In this document: one piece after another, positions 27,085 through 36,326 of the stretch | How positions within the stretch are numbered: position 1 is the stretch's first letter | Layout: every line of letters starts with the position of its first letter | Source of the DNA: JBFGCT01 sp963825565 | GTDB lineage: Bacteria; Actinomycetota; Acidimicrobiia; Acidimicrobiales; Ilumatobacteraceae | Assembly (NCBI GenBank): GCA_963825565.1 | Contig: CAWGTW010000008.1 | Location: 62,001 to 126,000 of the forward strand | Direction of reading: 5' to 3' | Length of the DNA stretch: 64,000 nt | The notes under the pieces: model-generated | What the model was told of the DNA's origin: nothing | Databases searched by the model: none | The model's input: the letters and a program-made list of their open reading frames with translations, nothing else | Position numbers and translations under genes: made by a program

Positions 27085-29292
27085 ATGGCTGTTGACAAAC
27101 GGACCGCGCGACTGGGCGTGCTCGCCCTCGTCGGCATGCTGCTGTTCGGTCTGATCGGCACGCGCCTGTGGTTCCTCCAGACCGTCGAGCAGGAGGCGCT
27201 CCAGGAGCAGGTCAACGTCACCAAGCTGCGGACCGTGCCGCTCCTGCCCGAGCGGGGGCGCATCTTCGACGCCGACGGCCGCATCCTCGCCGACAACGCG
27301 CGGGTGCTGACCGTCGGGGTCGAGTGGGAGGTGCTCCGTCGCTCGGCTGACCGGGCGGAGATCTTCCGCCGGCTCTCCGGCTGGGTCGACGTTCCGATCG
27401 AGGACATGCAGGAGCGGTACGACAGCCAGGTGTACAGCCCGTTCCTGCCAATGCCGGTCGCCGAGGACGTCGACGAGCGCACCGCCACGGCGATCCTCGA
27501 GCGGGTCGAGGATCTGCCGGGCGTCGTGATCATCGAGGAGTCGAGGCGGGTCTACCCATACGCCCCGCTCGCCAGTCACGTCGTCGGCTACATGGGGCGG
27601 ATCACCGCCGAGACCAAGGACCAGTACACGGCGCGGGGGTACAACCTCAACGAGCGGGTCGGGCAGTTCGGCATCGAGCTGAGCATGGAGGACGACCTCC
27701 ACGGTGAATGGGGCTACGTCACCTACGAGGTCGACAACGCCAGCCGCATCATCCGCAAGGTCGAGGAGGTTCCGGCGGTCGACGGCAACGACGTCCAGCT
27801 CACGATCGACCTCGACCAGCAGCAGTACGCGGAGCAGGCGCTCGAGAGCCAGCTCAAGCTGCGCCGCCTCGACACCGCCCAGAACCCGATCGACCGGGAC
27901 TCGAAGTACCTCCAGCGGGTCTTCCCGGAGTATCCCGCCGAGGTCTACTTCAAGGCGCCGGCGGGTGCGGTCGTCGTCATGAACCACGAGACCGGCCACG
28001 TGATCGCGCTCGCGAGCTACCCCACGTTCGACAACCGCTGGTTCGAGTCCGGGCTGAGCATCGACAAGTTCAACGAGTTGTTCCCCTCGGTCGACGAGAA
28101 CGGCGACCCGATCGACCCCGACGAGTCGATTCTGGTCAACCGTGCGATCCAGGGCCGGTACAACCTCGGCTCGACCTTCAAGCCGTTCACCGCGTACGCC
28201 GCGCTGAGCACCGGTCTGCTCAGCACCAACGACTACTGGACCGACCCCGGCACGTACCGGATGACCTCGGTCGACCAGGACCTGTGCAACGCCGGGCTCG
28301 TGCGCTGCGTCTACAAGAACGCGACCTGCGGCAACGGGCGCCCCTGCGTGTACGGCACGGTCGACACCGAGACCGCCCTCGCGGTGTCGAGCGACGCGTT
28401 CTTCTACCGCGTCGGCGAGTTGATGATGACCGAGAACGACTACCAGCCGGTCCTGCAGGAGCAGGTGCGGTTGTTCGGGTTCGGTGCCGACACCGGCATC
28501 GCGCTGCCGTTCGAGTTCGACGGGACGGTGCCCGACGAGGCGCTCAAGAAGCGGTATGCCGAGCTCGGCGTGATCAGTGAGGAGGAGGGTGCCGGGTACT
28601 TCACCGGCGACAACGTGCAGCTCGCGATCGGCCAGGGGCTGTTGTCGGCGACCCCGCTCCAGCTGGCGGTCGGCTACTCCACGATCGCCAACCGCGGGTT
28701 CGTGATGAAGCCGGAGATCATCAAGGCGGTCTACAAGCCGGGCGTGCCCGACTCGGCGATTCCGGGCTTCGCCGACGTCGCCCAGGGCCAGTACGCGGCC
28801 GAACCGAACATCGACGGCGAGGTGATCCGCCAGATCCCGATGTCGAGCACGATCTGGGAGGAGATCAACCGAGGGCTCACCCGCGTCATCCGGGGTCCGG
28901 GCCACACGAGCGACTTCTACCACCGCACGACCGGGGAGAACCTGTTCCGGACGTACCCGAGCGGGTCGATCCCGATCGCCGGCAAGACCGGCACCGCCCA
29001 GGGTGCGGGGAACTACCCGTGGAACGATTCCTCCGCGTTCGCCGCCTACAGCCAGGACCCGAACCAGCCGTACACCGTGTCGGCGTACCTCGAAAAGGCC
29101 GGCTACGGCGCCCGCGCCGCCGGGCCGGTCGTGAAGTGTATGTTCGAGCAACTGTCCGGCGCCGTCCAGTCCGATCCCGTCATGCTCGCCGAGCCGCTCA
29201 ACACCGAGGCCGCCTTCCCCGCACCACCCAAGCGCATCCCCGACACGTCCTGCTTCTCGGGGGCGTTCGCCTACGTGAACACCGCCGACTGA
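27085..29292 (+). CDS. mrdA: Penicillin-binding protein 2, elongasome transpeptidase
   Basis: This is a 735-residue class B PBP. An N-terminal membrane anchor (RLGVLALVGMLLFGLIGTRL) precedes the pedestal domain with the family motif ERGRIFDADGRILADN. Transpeptidase motifs are STFK (S363, K366), S-S-D (435-437, in the SxN position) and KTGT (K634). Two short Cys-containing segments (CNAGLVRCVYKNATCGNGRPC) near the active site may form disulfides. It cross-links lateral-wall peptidoglycan with RodA, encoded next. ATG 27085; the frame ends just before a 3 x 16-nt repeat. Confidence 0.95.
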   Translation: MAVDKRTARLGVLALVGMLLFGLIGTRLWFLQTVEQEALQEQVNVTKLRTVPLLPERGRIFDADGRILADNARVLTVGVEWEVLRRSADRAEIFRRLSGWVDVPIEDMQERYDSQVYSPFLPMPVAEDVDERTATAILERVEDLPGVVIIEESRRVYPYAPLASHVVGYMGRITAETKDQYTARGYNLNERVGQFGIELSMEDDLHGEWGYVTYEVDNASRIIRKVEEVPAVDGNDVQLTIDLDQQQYAEQALESQLKLRRLDTAQNPIDRDSKYLQRVFPEYPAEVYFKAPAGAVVVMNHETGHVIALASYPTFDNRWFESGLSIDKFNELFPSVDENGDPIDPDESILVNRAIQGRYNLGSTFKPFTAYAALSTGLLSTNDYWTDPGTYRMTSVDQDLCNAGLVRCVYKNATCGNGRPCVYGTVDTETALAVSSDAFFYRVGELMMTENDYQPVLQEQVRLFGFGADTGIALPFEFDGTVPDEALKKRYAELGVISEEEGAGYFTGDNVQLAIGQGLLSATPLQLAVGYSTIANRGFVMKPEIIKAVYKPGVPDSAIPGFADVAQGQYAAEPNIDGEVIRQIPMSSTIWEEINRGLTRVIRGPGHTSDFYHRTTGENLFRTYPSGSIPIAGKTGTAQGAGNYPWNDSSAFAAYSQDPNQPYTVSAYLEKAGYGARAAGPVVKCMFEQLSGAVQSDPVMLAEPLNTEAAFPAPPKRIPDTSCFSGAFAYVNTAD

Positions 29293-29340
29293 ACACCGCC
29301 AACCGAACACACCGCCAACCGAACACACCGCCAACCGAAC
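29293..29340 (+). repeat. Three tandem 16-nt repeats between mrdA and rodA
   Basis: Three perfect copies of acaccgccaaccgaac follow the mrdA stop; shorter degenerate units (accgcaagcgaac, accgcgacc) continue to about 29365. The repeat fills the whole gap before rodA and contains no ribosome-binding site. Confidence 0.9.
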
Positions 29341-29368
29341 ACCGCAAGCGAACACCGCGACCGCACCG

Positions 29369-30523
29369 ATGGCCACTTCGTTCCTCTCCCGCAAGCCCGA
29401 CTCGGGCCTCGGCAACATCAGAGCGAGCCCGGCCGATCCGAGCCGCAACATCGACTGGGTGCTGATGACGATCCAGTTCGCGCTGACGATCATCGGCTTC
29501 TTCATCATCTTCTCCGCGTCGCGGACGCGCGTCGTCGACGATCCGTACGCGTTCGTCACCCGGCAGGTGGTCTTCGCCATCGTCGCCGTCGTCGGGATGA
29601 CGTTCGTCATGTCGTTCGATTACGAGTTCTGGAAGGACCGCGCCCGCTTCCTGTACGGCCTCACGCTGGTCACCTTGCTGCTGCTGTTCCTCCTCGGGGT
29701 CGCCAGCGGACGCGATCGGATCTCGTTCGACCTCGGCCCGTTCAACATCCAGCCCGCCGAACTGGCGAAGTTCACGACCCTGCTGATGCTCGCCACGTTC
29801 CTCGCCGAGGAACGCAGCGAGGAGGTGTCCTACCCGCGGTTCCTCGGCGGGCTGATGATCGTCGGCGCGCCGGCCGTGCTGGTGATCGTGCAGCCCGACC
29901 TCGGGTCGGCGTCGGTGATCATCTCCCTGGCGATGGGCGTGCTCCTCGTCGCCGGCGCCAAGGCCCGGTACATCGCGCTGATCACGTTCCTGTCGATCGC
30001 CACCGTGCTCGCTGCGTTCGTCGGCCGCCTGGTCAACGACTACCAGGCCGAGCGGATACGGACACTGCTCAACCCGGCGGCCGCCGACAGCGACGCCACC
30101 TACCAGGCCGAGAACGCCAAGCGGGCGTTCGGTACCGGGGGCATCTGGGGGAAGGGCTGGCTGCAGGGTCCGCTGACCAACGGCCGCGACATCCCCGTGA
30201 TGTGGGCCGACTTCCCCTTCGCCGCGGTCGGCGAGCAGTTCGGGCTCGCCGGCTCGGTGACCGTGCTCGCGCTGCTGGCGATCGTCCTCGCACGGATCTG
30301 GCGGATCGCCCAGCTGTCGCGCGACCTGCTCGGCACGTACATCTGCGCCGGCGTGTTCACGATGCTGCTGTGGCAGACATTCCAGAACGTCGGCATGACG
30401 CTGGGGATCATGCCGGTGACCGGATTGCCGTTGCCGTTCATCTCCTACGGCGGATCGAGCCTGATCGCCTACTTCGCGATGTTCGGCCTGGTCCAGAGCG
30501 TCTACATGCGCCGCATGCGTTGA
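29369..30523 (+). CDS. rodA: Peptidoglycan glycosyltransferase RodA (SEDS family)
   Basis: This is a 384-residue SEDS protein with about ten membrane helices. Signature parts are FNIQPAELAKFTTLLMLATF, IVQPDLGSASVII (with the catalytic-region aspartate in QPDLG), MWADFPFAAVGEQFGLAGS, and GLPLPFISYGGSSLIAYFAM near the C-terminus. It polymerises lipid II with PBP2 as its transpeptidase partner. It is last in the mreBCD-mrdA-rodA operon. The stop codon lies inside a palindromic repeat that also occurs downstream of rpmA. Confidence 0.95.
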   Translation: MATSFLSRKPDSGLGNIRASPADPSRNIDWVLMTIQFALTIIGFFIIFSASRTRVVDDPYAFVTRQVVFAIVAVVGMTFVMSFDYEFWKDRARFLYGLTLVTLLLLFLLGVASGRDRISFDLGPFNIQPAELAKFTTLLMLATFLAEERSEEVSYPRFLGGLMIVGAPAVLVIVQPDLGSASVIISLAMGVLLVAGAKARYIALITFLSIATVLAAFVGRLVNDYQAERIRTLLNPAAADSDATYQAENAKRAFGTGGIWGKGWLQGPLTNGRDIPVMWADFPFAAVGEQFGLAGSVTVLALLAIVLARIWRIAQLSRDLLGTYICAGVFTMLLWQTFQNVGMTLGIMPVTGLPLPFISYGGSSLIAYFAMFGLVQSVYMRRMR

Positions 30524-30551
30524 CACCTGGCGTCAGACACCCGGTGTCAAC
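30519..30551. repeat. 33-nt dispersed palindromic element, copy 1
   Basis: This begins gttgacacctgg and ends cggtgtcaac; the outer arms pair (gttgacacc with ggtgtcaac), so it could also act as a terminator for rodA. An inverted copy at 38735-38767 matches at 30 of 33 positions. Confidence 0.75.
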
Positions 30552-30590
30552 GGGCGGGGGCGCAGGGCGGCCGGTAGGATCGTCGCCGAC

Positions 30591-32600
30591 ATGAGCTCGC
30601 TCTGGCCGCAGATCGAACCGCTGCTCCCTCGCGTGCAGAAGCCGGCTCGGTACATCGGCCTCGAGGACGGGATGGGCTCGCCGGAGCACGCCACCGGGAA
30701 GGTCGCCTGGCTGCTCGCCTACCCCGACACCTACGAGGTCGGGCTGCCGAACCAGGGCCTGCAGATCCTGTACGAGATCCTCAACGAGCGGCCCGACGCG
30801 GTCGCCGAACGGACCTATGCGCCGTGGACCGACCTCGAGGCCGAGCTTCGGCGCGCCGGGCTTCCGCTGTTCTCGGTCGACACGCACCGCGGCGCTCCCG
30901 AGTTCGACGTGCTCGGCTTCAACCTGGCCTCCGAGCTCGTCTACACCAACATGGTCAACATGATCGATCTGGCGGGTGCGCCGGTGCGATCTGCCGATCG
31001 TGGCGTCGACGACCTGGTCGTGATCGCCGGCGGGCACGCTGCGTTCAACCCCGAGCCGCTCGCCGACTTCCTCGACGCGGTCGTGCTCGGCGACGGTGAG
31101 GAGGTCGTCGGGGAGATCAACGCCGTGCTCCACCGCTGGATCGCGGGTGGACGCAGCGACCGCAGGGCGCTGCTGCGATCGCTCGCGTCGGTCGCCGGGG
31201 TCTACGTCCCCTCGCTGTACGCGGTCCGGTACGCCGCCGACGGCGGGGGCATCGTCGCCATCGAGCCGACCGAACCGGGGGTTCCGCCGACGGTCGACAA
31301 GCGGACCGTCGCCGACCTCGGAGCGTGGCCCTATCCGAAGCGGCCGCTGGCTCCGCTGACCGAGGTGATCCACGACCGCCTGAGCGTCGAGGTGTTCCGC
31401 GGCTGTACCCGCGGCTGTCGCTTCTGCCAGGCGGGGATGATCACCCGGCCGGTCCGCGAGCGGCCCGCGGAGCAGGTCCGCACGATGGTCGCCGACGGCC
31501 TCCGGCGCACCGGCTACAACGAGGTGAGCCTGACCTCGCTGTCGACCGCGGACTTCAGCGAGATCGAGCAGGTCGTGCACGGCATCCTCGCCGACCAGCA
31601 CGATGCTGCACCGATCGGCGCCGACGGCGCGGCGACCGGTTGCGGGACCACGATCAACCTGCCGTCGCTGCGCGTCGACGCGTTCACGGTCGGGCTCGCC
31701 GGTGAGGTCACCTCCGGGCGCCGCTCCGGCCTGACGTTCGCCCCCGAGGGCGGGACGTGGCGACTCCGCAAGGTGATCAACAAGCTGATCACCGAGGACG
31801 ACCTGTTCGGCGCGGTCGAGTCGGCGTTCGCCCAGGGCTGGACACGGATGAAGCTCTACTTCCTGATCGGGCTGCCGACCGAAACCGACGAGGACGTGCT
31901 GGCGATCGCCGACCTGGCGCGCCGGTGCGTCGAGATCGGCAGACGGCATTCCGCCCGAGCTTCGGTCACCGTCAGCATCGGCGGCTTCGTCCCCAAGGCG
32001 CACACCCCGTTCCAGTGGTTCGGCCAGAACACCGCCGCTGAACTCGAGCGCAAGGTGACGCTGCTGCGCGCTGCGACCCGTCGGGCACCCGGGATCACGC
32101 TCAAGTGGCACGACCCTGCGGCGACGACCGCGGAGGGCATCGCCAGCCGTGGCGACCGGCGGCTCGGCGCGGTCATCGAGCACGTCTGGCGCGCCGGCGG
32201 CACATTCCAGGAGTGGAGCGAGCATTTCGACGTGCAGCGCTGGTACGACGCGTTCGACGCCGCCGGCCTGTCGCTCGACTGGTACGTGTTCCGGCACCGC
32301 CGGCAGGACGAGGTGCTGCCCTGGTCCCACCTGACCGCCGGGCTGCACCCCGACTTCCTGTGGGACGACTGGCAGGCGGCCCTGGCCGAGGGCGGGGTCG
32401 AGGACTGCCGGTGGACGCCGTGCTACGACTGCGGGGTCTGCACCGGATACGGCATCGAGCACGTCGTCGCCTCGCCCGTCCCGCCGGCCGGAGGCAGCCA
32501 GGGCACCGGGCAGGGGCTCGACCAGGCAGCGGCGGTCCCGGTCGAACTCGGGACCAGGTCGGCCGCCGTCGAGTGGGCACCGGCTCCGGCGCGATCGTGA
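30591..32600 (+). CDS. B12-binding radical SAM protein (TIGR03960-like)
   Basis: This is a 669-residue protein. The N-terminal half resembles a B12-binding Rossmann domain (DVLGFNLASELVYTNMVNMI, VVIAGGHAAFNPEPLADFLD). The radical SAM cluster motif is C272-x3-C276-x2-C279 within FRGCTRGCRFCQAGM. The C-terminal part has NKLITEDDLFGAVESAFAQG and CYDCGVCTGYG, a Cys-rich tail. The partner DUF2344 gene starts on its stop codon, as in actinobacteria where the two often occur together or fused. The reaction is not established; tRNA or cofactor modification has been suggested for related proteins. Confidence 0.88.
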   Translation: MSSLWPQIEPLLPRVQKPARYIGLEDGMGSPEHATGKVAWLLAYPDTYEVGLPNQGLQILYEILNERPDAVAERTYAPWTDLEAELRRAGLPLFSVDTHRGAPEFDVLGFNLASELVYTNMVNMIDLAGAPVRSADRGVDDLVVIAGGHAAFNPEPLADFLDAVVLGDGEEVVGEINAVLHRWIAGGRSDRRALLRSLASVAGVYVPSLYAVRYAADGGGIVAIEPTEPGVPPTVDKRTVADLGAWPYPKRPLAPLTEVIHDRLSVEVFRGCTRGCRFCQAGMITRPVRERPAEQVRTMVADGLRRTGYNEVSLTSLSTADFSEIEQVVHGILADQHDAAPIGADGAATGCGTTINLPSLRVDAFTVGLAGEVTSGRRSGLTFAPEGGTWRLRKVINKLITEDDLFGAVESAFAQGWTRMKLYFLIGLPTETDEDVLAIADLARRCVEIGRRHSARASVTVSIGGFVPKAHTPFQWFGQNTAAELERKVTLLRAATRRAPGITLKWHDPAATTAEGIASRGDRRLGAVIEHVWRAGGTFQEWSEHFDVQRWYDAFDAAGLSLDWYVFRHRRQDEVLPWSHLTAGLHPDFLWDDWQAALAEGGVEDCRWTPCYDCGVCTGYGIEHVVASPVPPAGGSQGTGQGLDQAAAVPVELGTRSAAVEWAPAPARS

Positions 32601-33316
32601 TGCGGCTCCGACTCCGGTACTCCAAGCTCGGCAAGGTCCGCTTCCTCAGCCACCGAGACGGTGCACGCCTCTGGGAACGGGCACTGCGTAGAGTGGCCCT
32701 TCCCGTGGCCTACACCGAAGGATTCACCCCCCGCCCGAAGCTGAGCTTCGGGCTCGCACTGCCGACCGGTGCCGAATCGATCGCCGAGTACATCGACATC
32801 GATCTCGTCGGCGGCGTCGACATCACCGACGTCGGTGATGGCACCGTGGCCGGCGAGCTGACCGCTGCGCTCCCGCCGGGGATGGAGGTGACCGTCGTCG
32901 CCGAACGGGAGGCGGGCCGCGGGTCGCTGCAGGACGAGGTCAGCTCCACGACCTGGGAGTTGACCGGGCCGGGCTTCACGCCCGAACTGCTGGAGCCGGC
33001 CGCCCAGCGCTTGCTCCGCGCCGACGAGCTGCTCGTCGAACGCGAGCGCAAGGGGCAGCGTCGAGTCGACGATGTCCGACCCCTCATCCGCGACCTGGCA
33101 CCCGACGCGTCGGGAACCCGTCTGGTCGCGGAGCTCGCCACGATCGGCCGGGCGCTGCGCCCCGCCGAGCTGGCAACCGCTGCGTTCCCCGACATCGACC
33201 CCGTCGACGTCCGGGTGCTGCGAACACATCAGTGGATCGTTCACGACGGCGAGCGGCGCGAGGTACTCCCGCTCCCCGCCGGCGTGGCCGCGCTCGACCG
33301 GGGTCTGAGCGCATGA
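32600..33316 (+). CDS. DUF2344 / TIGR03936-family protein
   Basis: This is a 238-residue protein that accompanies the TIGR03960 radical SAM enzyme. Its N-terminus MRLRLRYSKLGKVRFLSHRD, then VAYTEGFTPRPKLSFGLALP, is the family hallmark. The start ATG shares one base with the preceding stop (TGATG), so translation is coupled. The likely role is as substrate-binding or accessory partner of the radical SAM protein; no catalytic residues are known. The gene precedes rne, a common order. Confidence 0.88.
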   Translation: MRLRLRYSKLGKVRFLSHRDGARLWERALRRVALPVAYTEGFTPRPKLSFGLALPTGAESIAEYIDIDLVGGVDITDVGDGTVAGELTAALPPGMEVTVVAEREAGRGSLQDEVSSTTWELTGPGFTPELLEPAAQRLLRADELLVERERKGQRRVDDVRPLIRDLAPDASGTRLVAELATIGRALRPAELATAAFPDIDPVDVRVLRTHQWIVHDGERREVLPLPAGVAALDRGLSA

Positions 33317-33439
33317 GCGGGATCGCCGCCCGGCTCCCCGCAGCAACAGTCATCGCCATGGTCATCGGCCCGCCGGGTCCGATCATGGGTCCGAGGCGCC
33401 GCCGACGTGCTGCGCCTCCGAGAAGGGAACGACCACACC

Positions 33440-35347
33440 ATGGATCACTCCGATTCCGAACACCTCCCCGAGGCGGCGTCCACCGCCGGCACTGAGCCGT
33501 CGACCAGTCCGCCGTCACCCGACCGAGACACAGCGGGCGGCCCGTCGACATCCACGGCGGCCGCCAAGCGTCGCGGTGGCGGGCGCGGCGGCCAGCAACG
33601 GCGGAGCGCCGGCGGATCGAAAGCGGAATCGGGTGAGACCGCCGCTGACGCCGCCTCACCGGAGCCGGGAGCAGACGCCGGCGACGCCCAGGACGTCGAG
33701 CTCCCCGAGCGGATCAGCGAGGGCAGGGTGTCGCCCGAAGCCGCCGAGAGAGCGCTGGTCCGCCGGCCGAAGATCGGCGACACGATGCCGGTCCCGACGA
33801 CCCCGCCGCCAGGACCCGCTGTGCCGCGGGCCGACCCCGGCGACGACGCCTCGCCCGGCCAGCGCCGGCGCCGCCGGGGCAAGGGCCGCGGGGGAAGCGG
33901 GCGCAGCGGGGGCACCGATCGGCGCGACGCCGGTTCCCAGCCGTCCTCGGCAGCGTCGGAGGGCAAGAAGAACCGGCGTGGCAAGGGCCGGGCCAAGGGC
34001 CGTGCCAAGTCCGGCGCGGGCGACATCGACGAGGCGATGCTCGAACAGCGACGCGGTCGCGAGCGCAACGGCAAGCCGCTCGGCCGCTACTCGATGTGCG
34101 TGCAGGTGCGGCCCGGTGTCGCGCAGGTCGCCGTCCTCGAGGGCCGCAACCTGATCGAGCACTACGTCAGCCGACCGGCCGACGACGTCAGCCAGATCCA
34201 CGGCAACATCTACCTCGGCAAGGTGCAGAACGTGCTGCCCGGCATGGAGGCGGCCTTCGTCGACATCGCCACGCCGAAGAATGCCGTGCTGTATCGCAGC
34301 GACGTCCAGTACGACGCGGAGGACATCGAGCAGCGGGGCACCAACCCGCGGATCGAGGACATCCTCAAGAACCGCCAGCTGATCATCTGCCAGGTCACCA
34401 AGAACCCGATCGGGCACAAGGGAGCCCGCCTCACCCAGGAGGTCTCGCTTCCAGGGCGCTTCGTCGTCCTCATCCCCAACTCGAAGACCTACGGCATCTC
34501 CAAGCGGCTGCCCGACGACGTCCGCAAGCGGCTGCGCGGCATCCTCGACCGGGTGAAGCCCGACGAGCACGGGTTGATCGTGCGGACCGCCGCCGAACAT
34601 GCGACCGAGGAGGAGCTGATCGCCGACATGACGGTCCTCCTCGACCAATGGGACGACATCGCGGCGAAGGCGGCCAAGGCCCAGCGCCCGACCCTGCTGT
34701 ACCGCGAACCGGAGCTCGCGGTGCGCGTGATCCGCGAGGAGTTCAACGTCGACTACCGCAGCGTCCTGATCGACGATCAGCGGCTGTTCGAGGAGGTCCG
34801 CAAGTACGTCGCGGCGTTCAACCCCGAGCTCGCCAACCGGATCGAGTACTACGACGCAGCGGCCGAGGGCCTGTCGCTGTTCGAGCGCCAGCACGTTCAC
34901 GAGCAGGTCCACAAGGCGCTCGACCGCAAGGTCTGGCTGCCGTCGGGCGGCTCGCTGATCATCGAGCACACCGAGGCGCTGACCGTGATCGACGTCAACA
35001 CCGGCAAGAACGTCGGGAAGTCGAACCTGGAAGAGACGGTCTTCCACAACAACATGGAGGCGGCCGAGGAGATCGCCAAGCAGCTCCGCCTGCGCGACAT
35101 CGGCGGGATCATCGTGATCGACTTCATCGACATGGAGATCCGGGCCAACCGGTCCAAGGTCGTCGAGATCTTCCGGGATGCACTGGCCCGCGACAAGACC
35201 CGCTCGCAGGTGTTCGACATCTCCGAGCTCGGCCTCGTCGAGATGACCCGCAAGCGGATCGGCGAAGGCCTGCTCACCGAGTTCTCCGAGCAGTGCCCCG
35301 ACTGCGAGGGCCGCGGGGTCGTGGTCGACTACTCGATGCTGGAGTGA
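33440..35347 (+). CDS. rne: Ribonuclease E/G
   Basis: This is a 635-residue RNase E/G-type endoribonuclease. The first 210 residues are disordered and rich in Ser, Arg, Gly and Pro, a leading tail found in actinobacteria in place of the E. coli C-terminal scaffold. The S1 domain starts near residue 215 (GRYSMCVQVRPGVAQVAV, DDVSQIHGNIYLGKVQNVLP). Catalytic metal ligands are D518 (TVIDVNTGKNVG) and D561 (IVIDFIDM). The Zn-link is CPDC (C619, C622). It starts mRNA decay and processes rRNA/tRNA. The ATG at 33440 follows AAGGGA. It precedes rplU-rpmA in many actinobacteria; here two to three genes intervene. Confidence 0.93.
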   Translation: MDHSDSEHLPEAASTAGTEPSTSPPSPDRDTAGGPSTSTAAAKRRGGGRGGQQRRSAGGSKAESGETAADAASPEPGADAGDAQDVELPERISEGRVSPEAAERALVRRPKIGDTMPVPTTPPPGPAVPRADPGDDASPGQRRRRRGKGRGGSGRSGGTDRRDAGSQPSSAASEGKKNRRGKGRAKGRAKSGAGDIDEAMLEQRRGRERNGKPLGRYSMCVQVRPGVAQVAVLEGRNLIEHYVSRPADDVSQIHGNIYLGKVQNVLPGMEAAFVDIATPKNAVLYRSDVQYDAEDIEQRGTNPRIEDILKNRQLIICQVTKNPIGHKGARLTQEVSLPGRFVVLIPNSKTYGISKRLPDDVRKRLRGILDRVKPDEHGLIVRTAAEHATEEELIADMTVLLDQWDDIAAKAAKAQRPTLLYREPELAVRVIREEFNVDYRSVLIDDQRLFEEVRKYVAAFNPELANRIEYYDAAAEGLSLFERQHVHEQVHKALDRKVWLPSGGSLIIEHTEALTVIDVNTGKNVGKSNLEETVFHNNMEAAEEIAKQLRLRDIGGIIVIDFIDMEIRANRSKVVEIFRDALARDKTRSQVFDISELGLVEMTRKRIGEGLLTEFSEQCPDCEGRGVVVDYSMLE

Positions 35348-35415
35348 CAGGCGCGGGGCTGCCCCCGAGGCCCCCCGATCTGGTGCGGCCGGGTTGCCCA
35401 GGTCACCTTCGGGTG

Positions 35416-36231
35416 TCAGAACGCGAGGACGTCGATCGTGATCGCCACCGACCAGTGCAGCACCCCGCCCCAGAACGCGGTGCCCTGGCGCAGCGACACC
35501 ACACCGAGCACGCTGCCGGCGACGATCGAGCCGATCGCCTCGGGGAGCGGCTTGCTGAAATGGATCGTGACGTACGGGACGACCATCACCGGCACTGCCA
35601 GGATCCCCAGCCTGGACGCGAGGCCGTGCACGCCGAACCCACGGAAGAACAGCTCGAGCGCGATGAACTGGCCGAAGTACAGCAGCTCCCACACCACGAA
35701 CCACGGCCACACCCCCTCGGATCCGTTTGGCGTGTAGAACGGGTACGTGTCCTGGAACGACTGCTGCGTGCTCGCCAGCAGCACCAGCGGCAGCATCAGC
35801 CCGTAGAGCACGAAGTAGATGCGCAGGTGCCGCCAGCCCCACACGATGCGCCAGCCGAAGTAGGCCATCGGCCGGCGCAGCACGAACCGACCGACGAGGA
35901 ACGCCGGGACCAGGTAGAACAGGATCCGGGTCAGCGCGAAGTACGCCTTGCGGTTGAACTCCAGGTGCACCGAGGCGTTCATCGCGTGGTCGATCCGGCC
36001 GCCGAGCCCGTCGAGGCCGATGGCGTCGAGGGTGCTGACCAGCCACTCGGTACGCGCACCCGAACCGAAGTAGCTGCTGGCGATCAGCACCCCGATCACG
36101 GTCAGCAAGACGATGCAGACGTCGAGATCCTCGCGGTCGAAGTGCAGGTCAGCACCGATTGGCCCTTCGCCATCGGCCCCCGACGGCTCGCTGCGATCGG
36201 CGGTGTTGAGCCACGTCGAGGGGTGTGCCAT
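35416..36231 (-). CDS. CPBP-family (Abi-like) intramembrane protease homologue
   Basis: This is a 271-residue protein with about seven membrane helices. The CPBP signature is present in altered form: IALELFFRGFGVHGL (the E-E-x-x-x-R motif, with L for one Glu), then VPYVTIHFSKPLPEAIG (F/H motif) and FWGGVLHWSVAI (final H). Such proteins resemble Rce1-type CAAX proteases; bacterial members are linked to bacteriocin immunity or cell-surface processing, with few shown to be active. The gene is divergent from the HesB-like gene and convergent with rne. ATG 36231. Confidence 0.85.
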   Translation of the reverse strand: MAHPSTWLNTADRSEPSGADGEGPIGADLHFDREDLDVCIVLLTVIGVLIASSYFGSGARTEWLVSTLDAIGLDGLGGRIDHAMNASVHLEFNRKAYFALTRILFYLVPAFLVGRFVLRRPMAYFGWRIVWGWRHLRIYFVLYGLMLPLVLLASTQQSFQDTYPFYTPNGSEGVWPWFVVWELLYFGQFIALELFFRGFGVHGLASRLGILAVPVMVVPYVTIHFSKPLPEAIGSIVAGSVLGVVSLRQGTAFWGGVLHWSVAITIDVLAF

Positions 36232-36326
36232 CCCGCCAATCTGGCAGATCGTCGCATCGTGTGCGGCAGCGAGTGCCGTGCCACCGACCGCCGCCGGCCC
36301 GGGCTGCGGCGCTATCGTCGGTGTCC

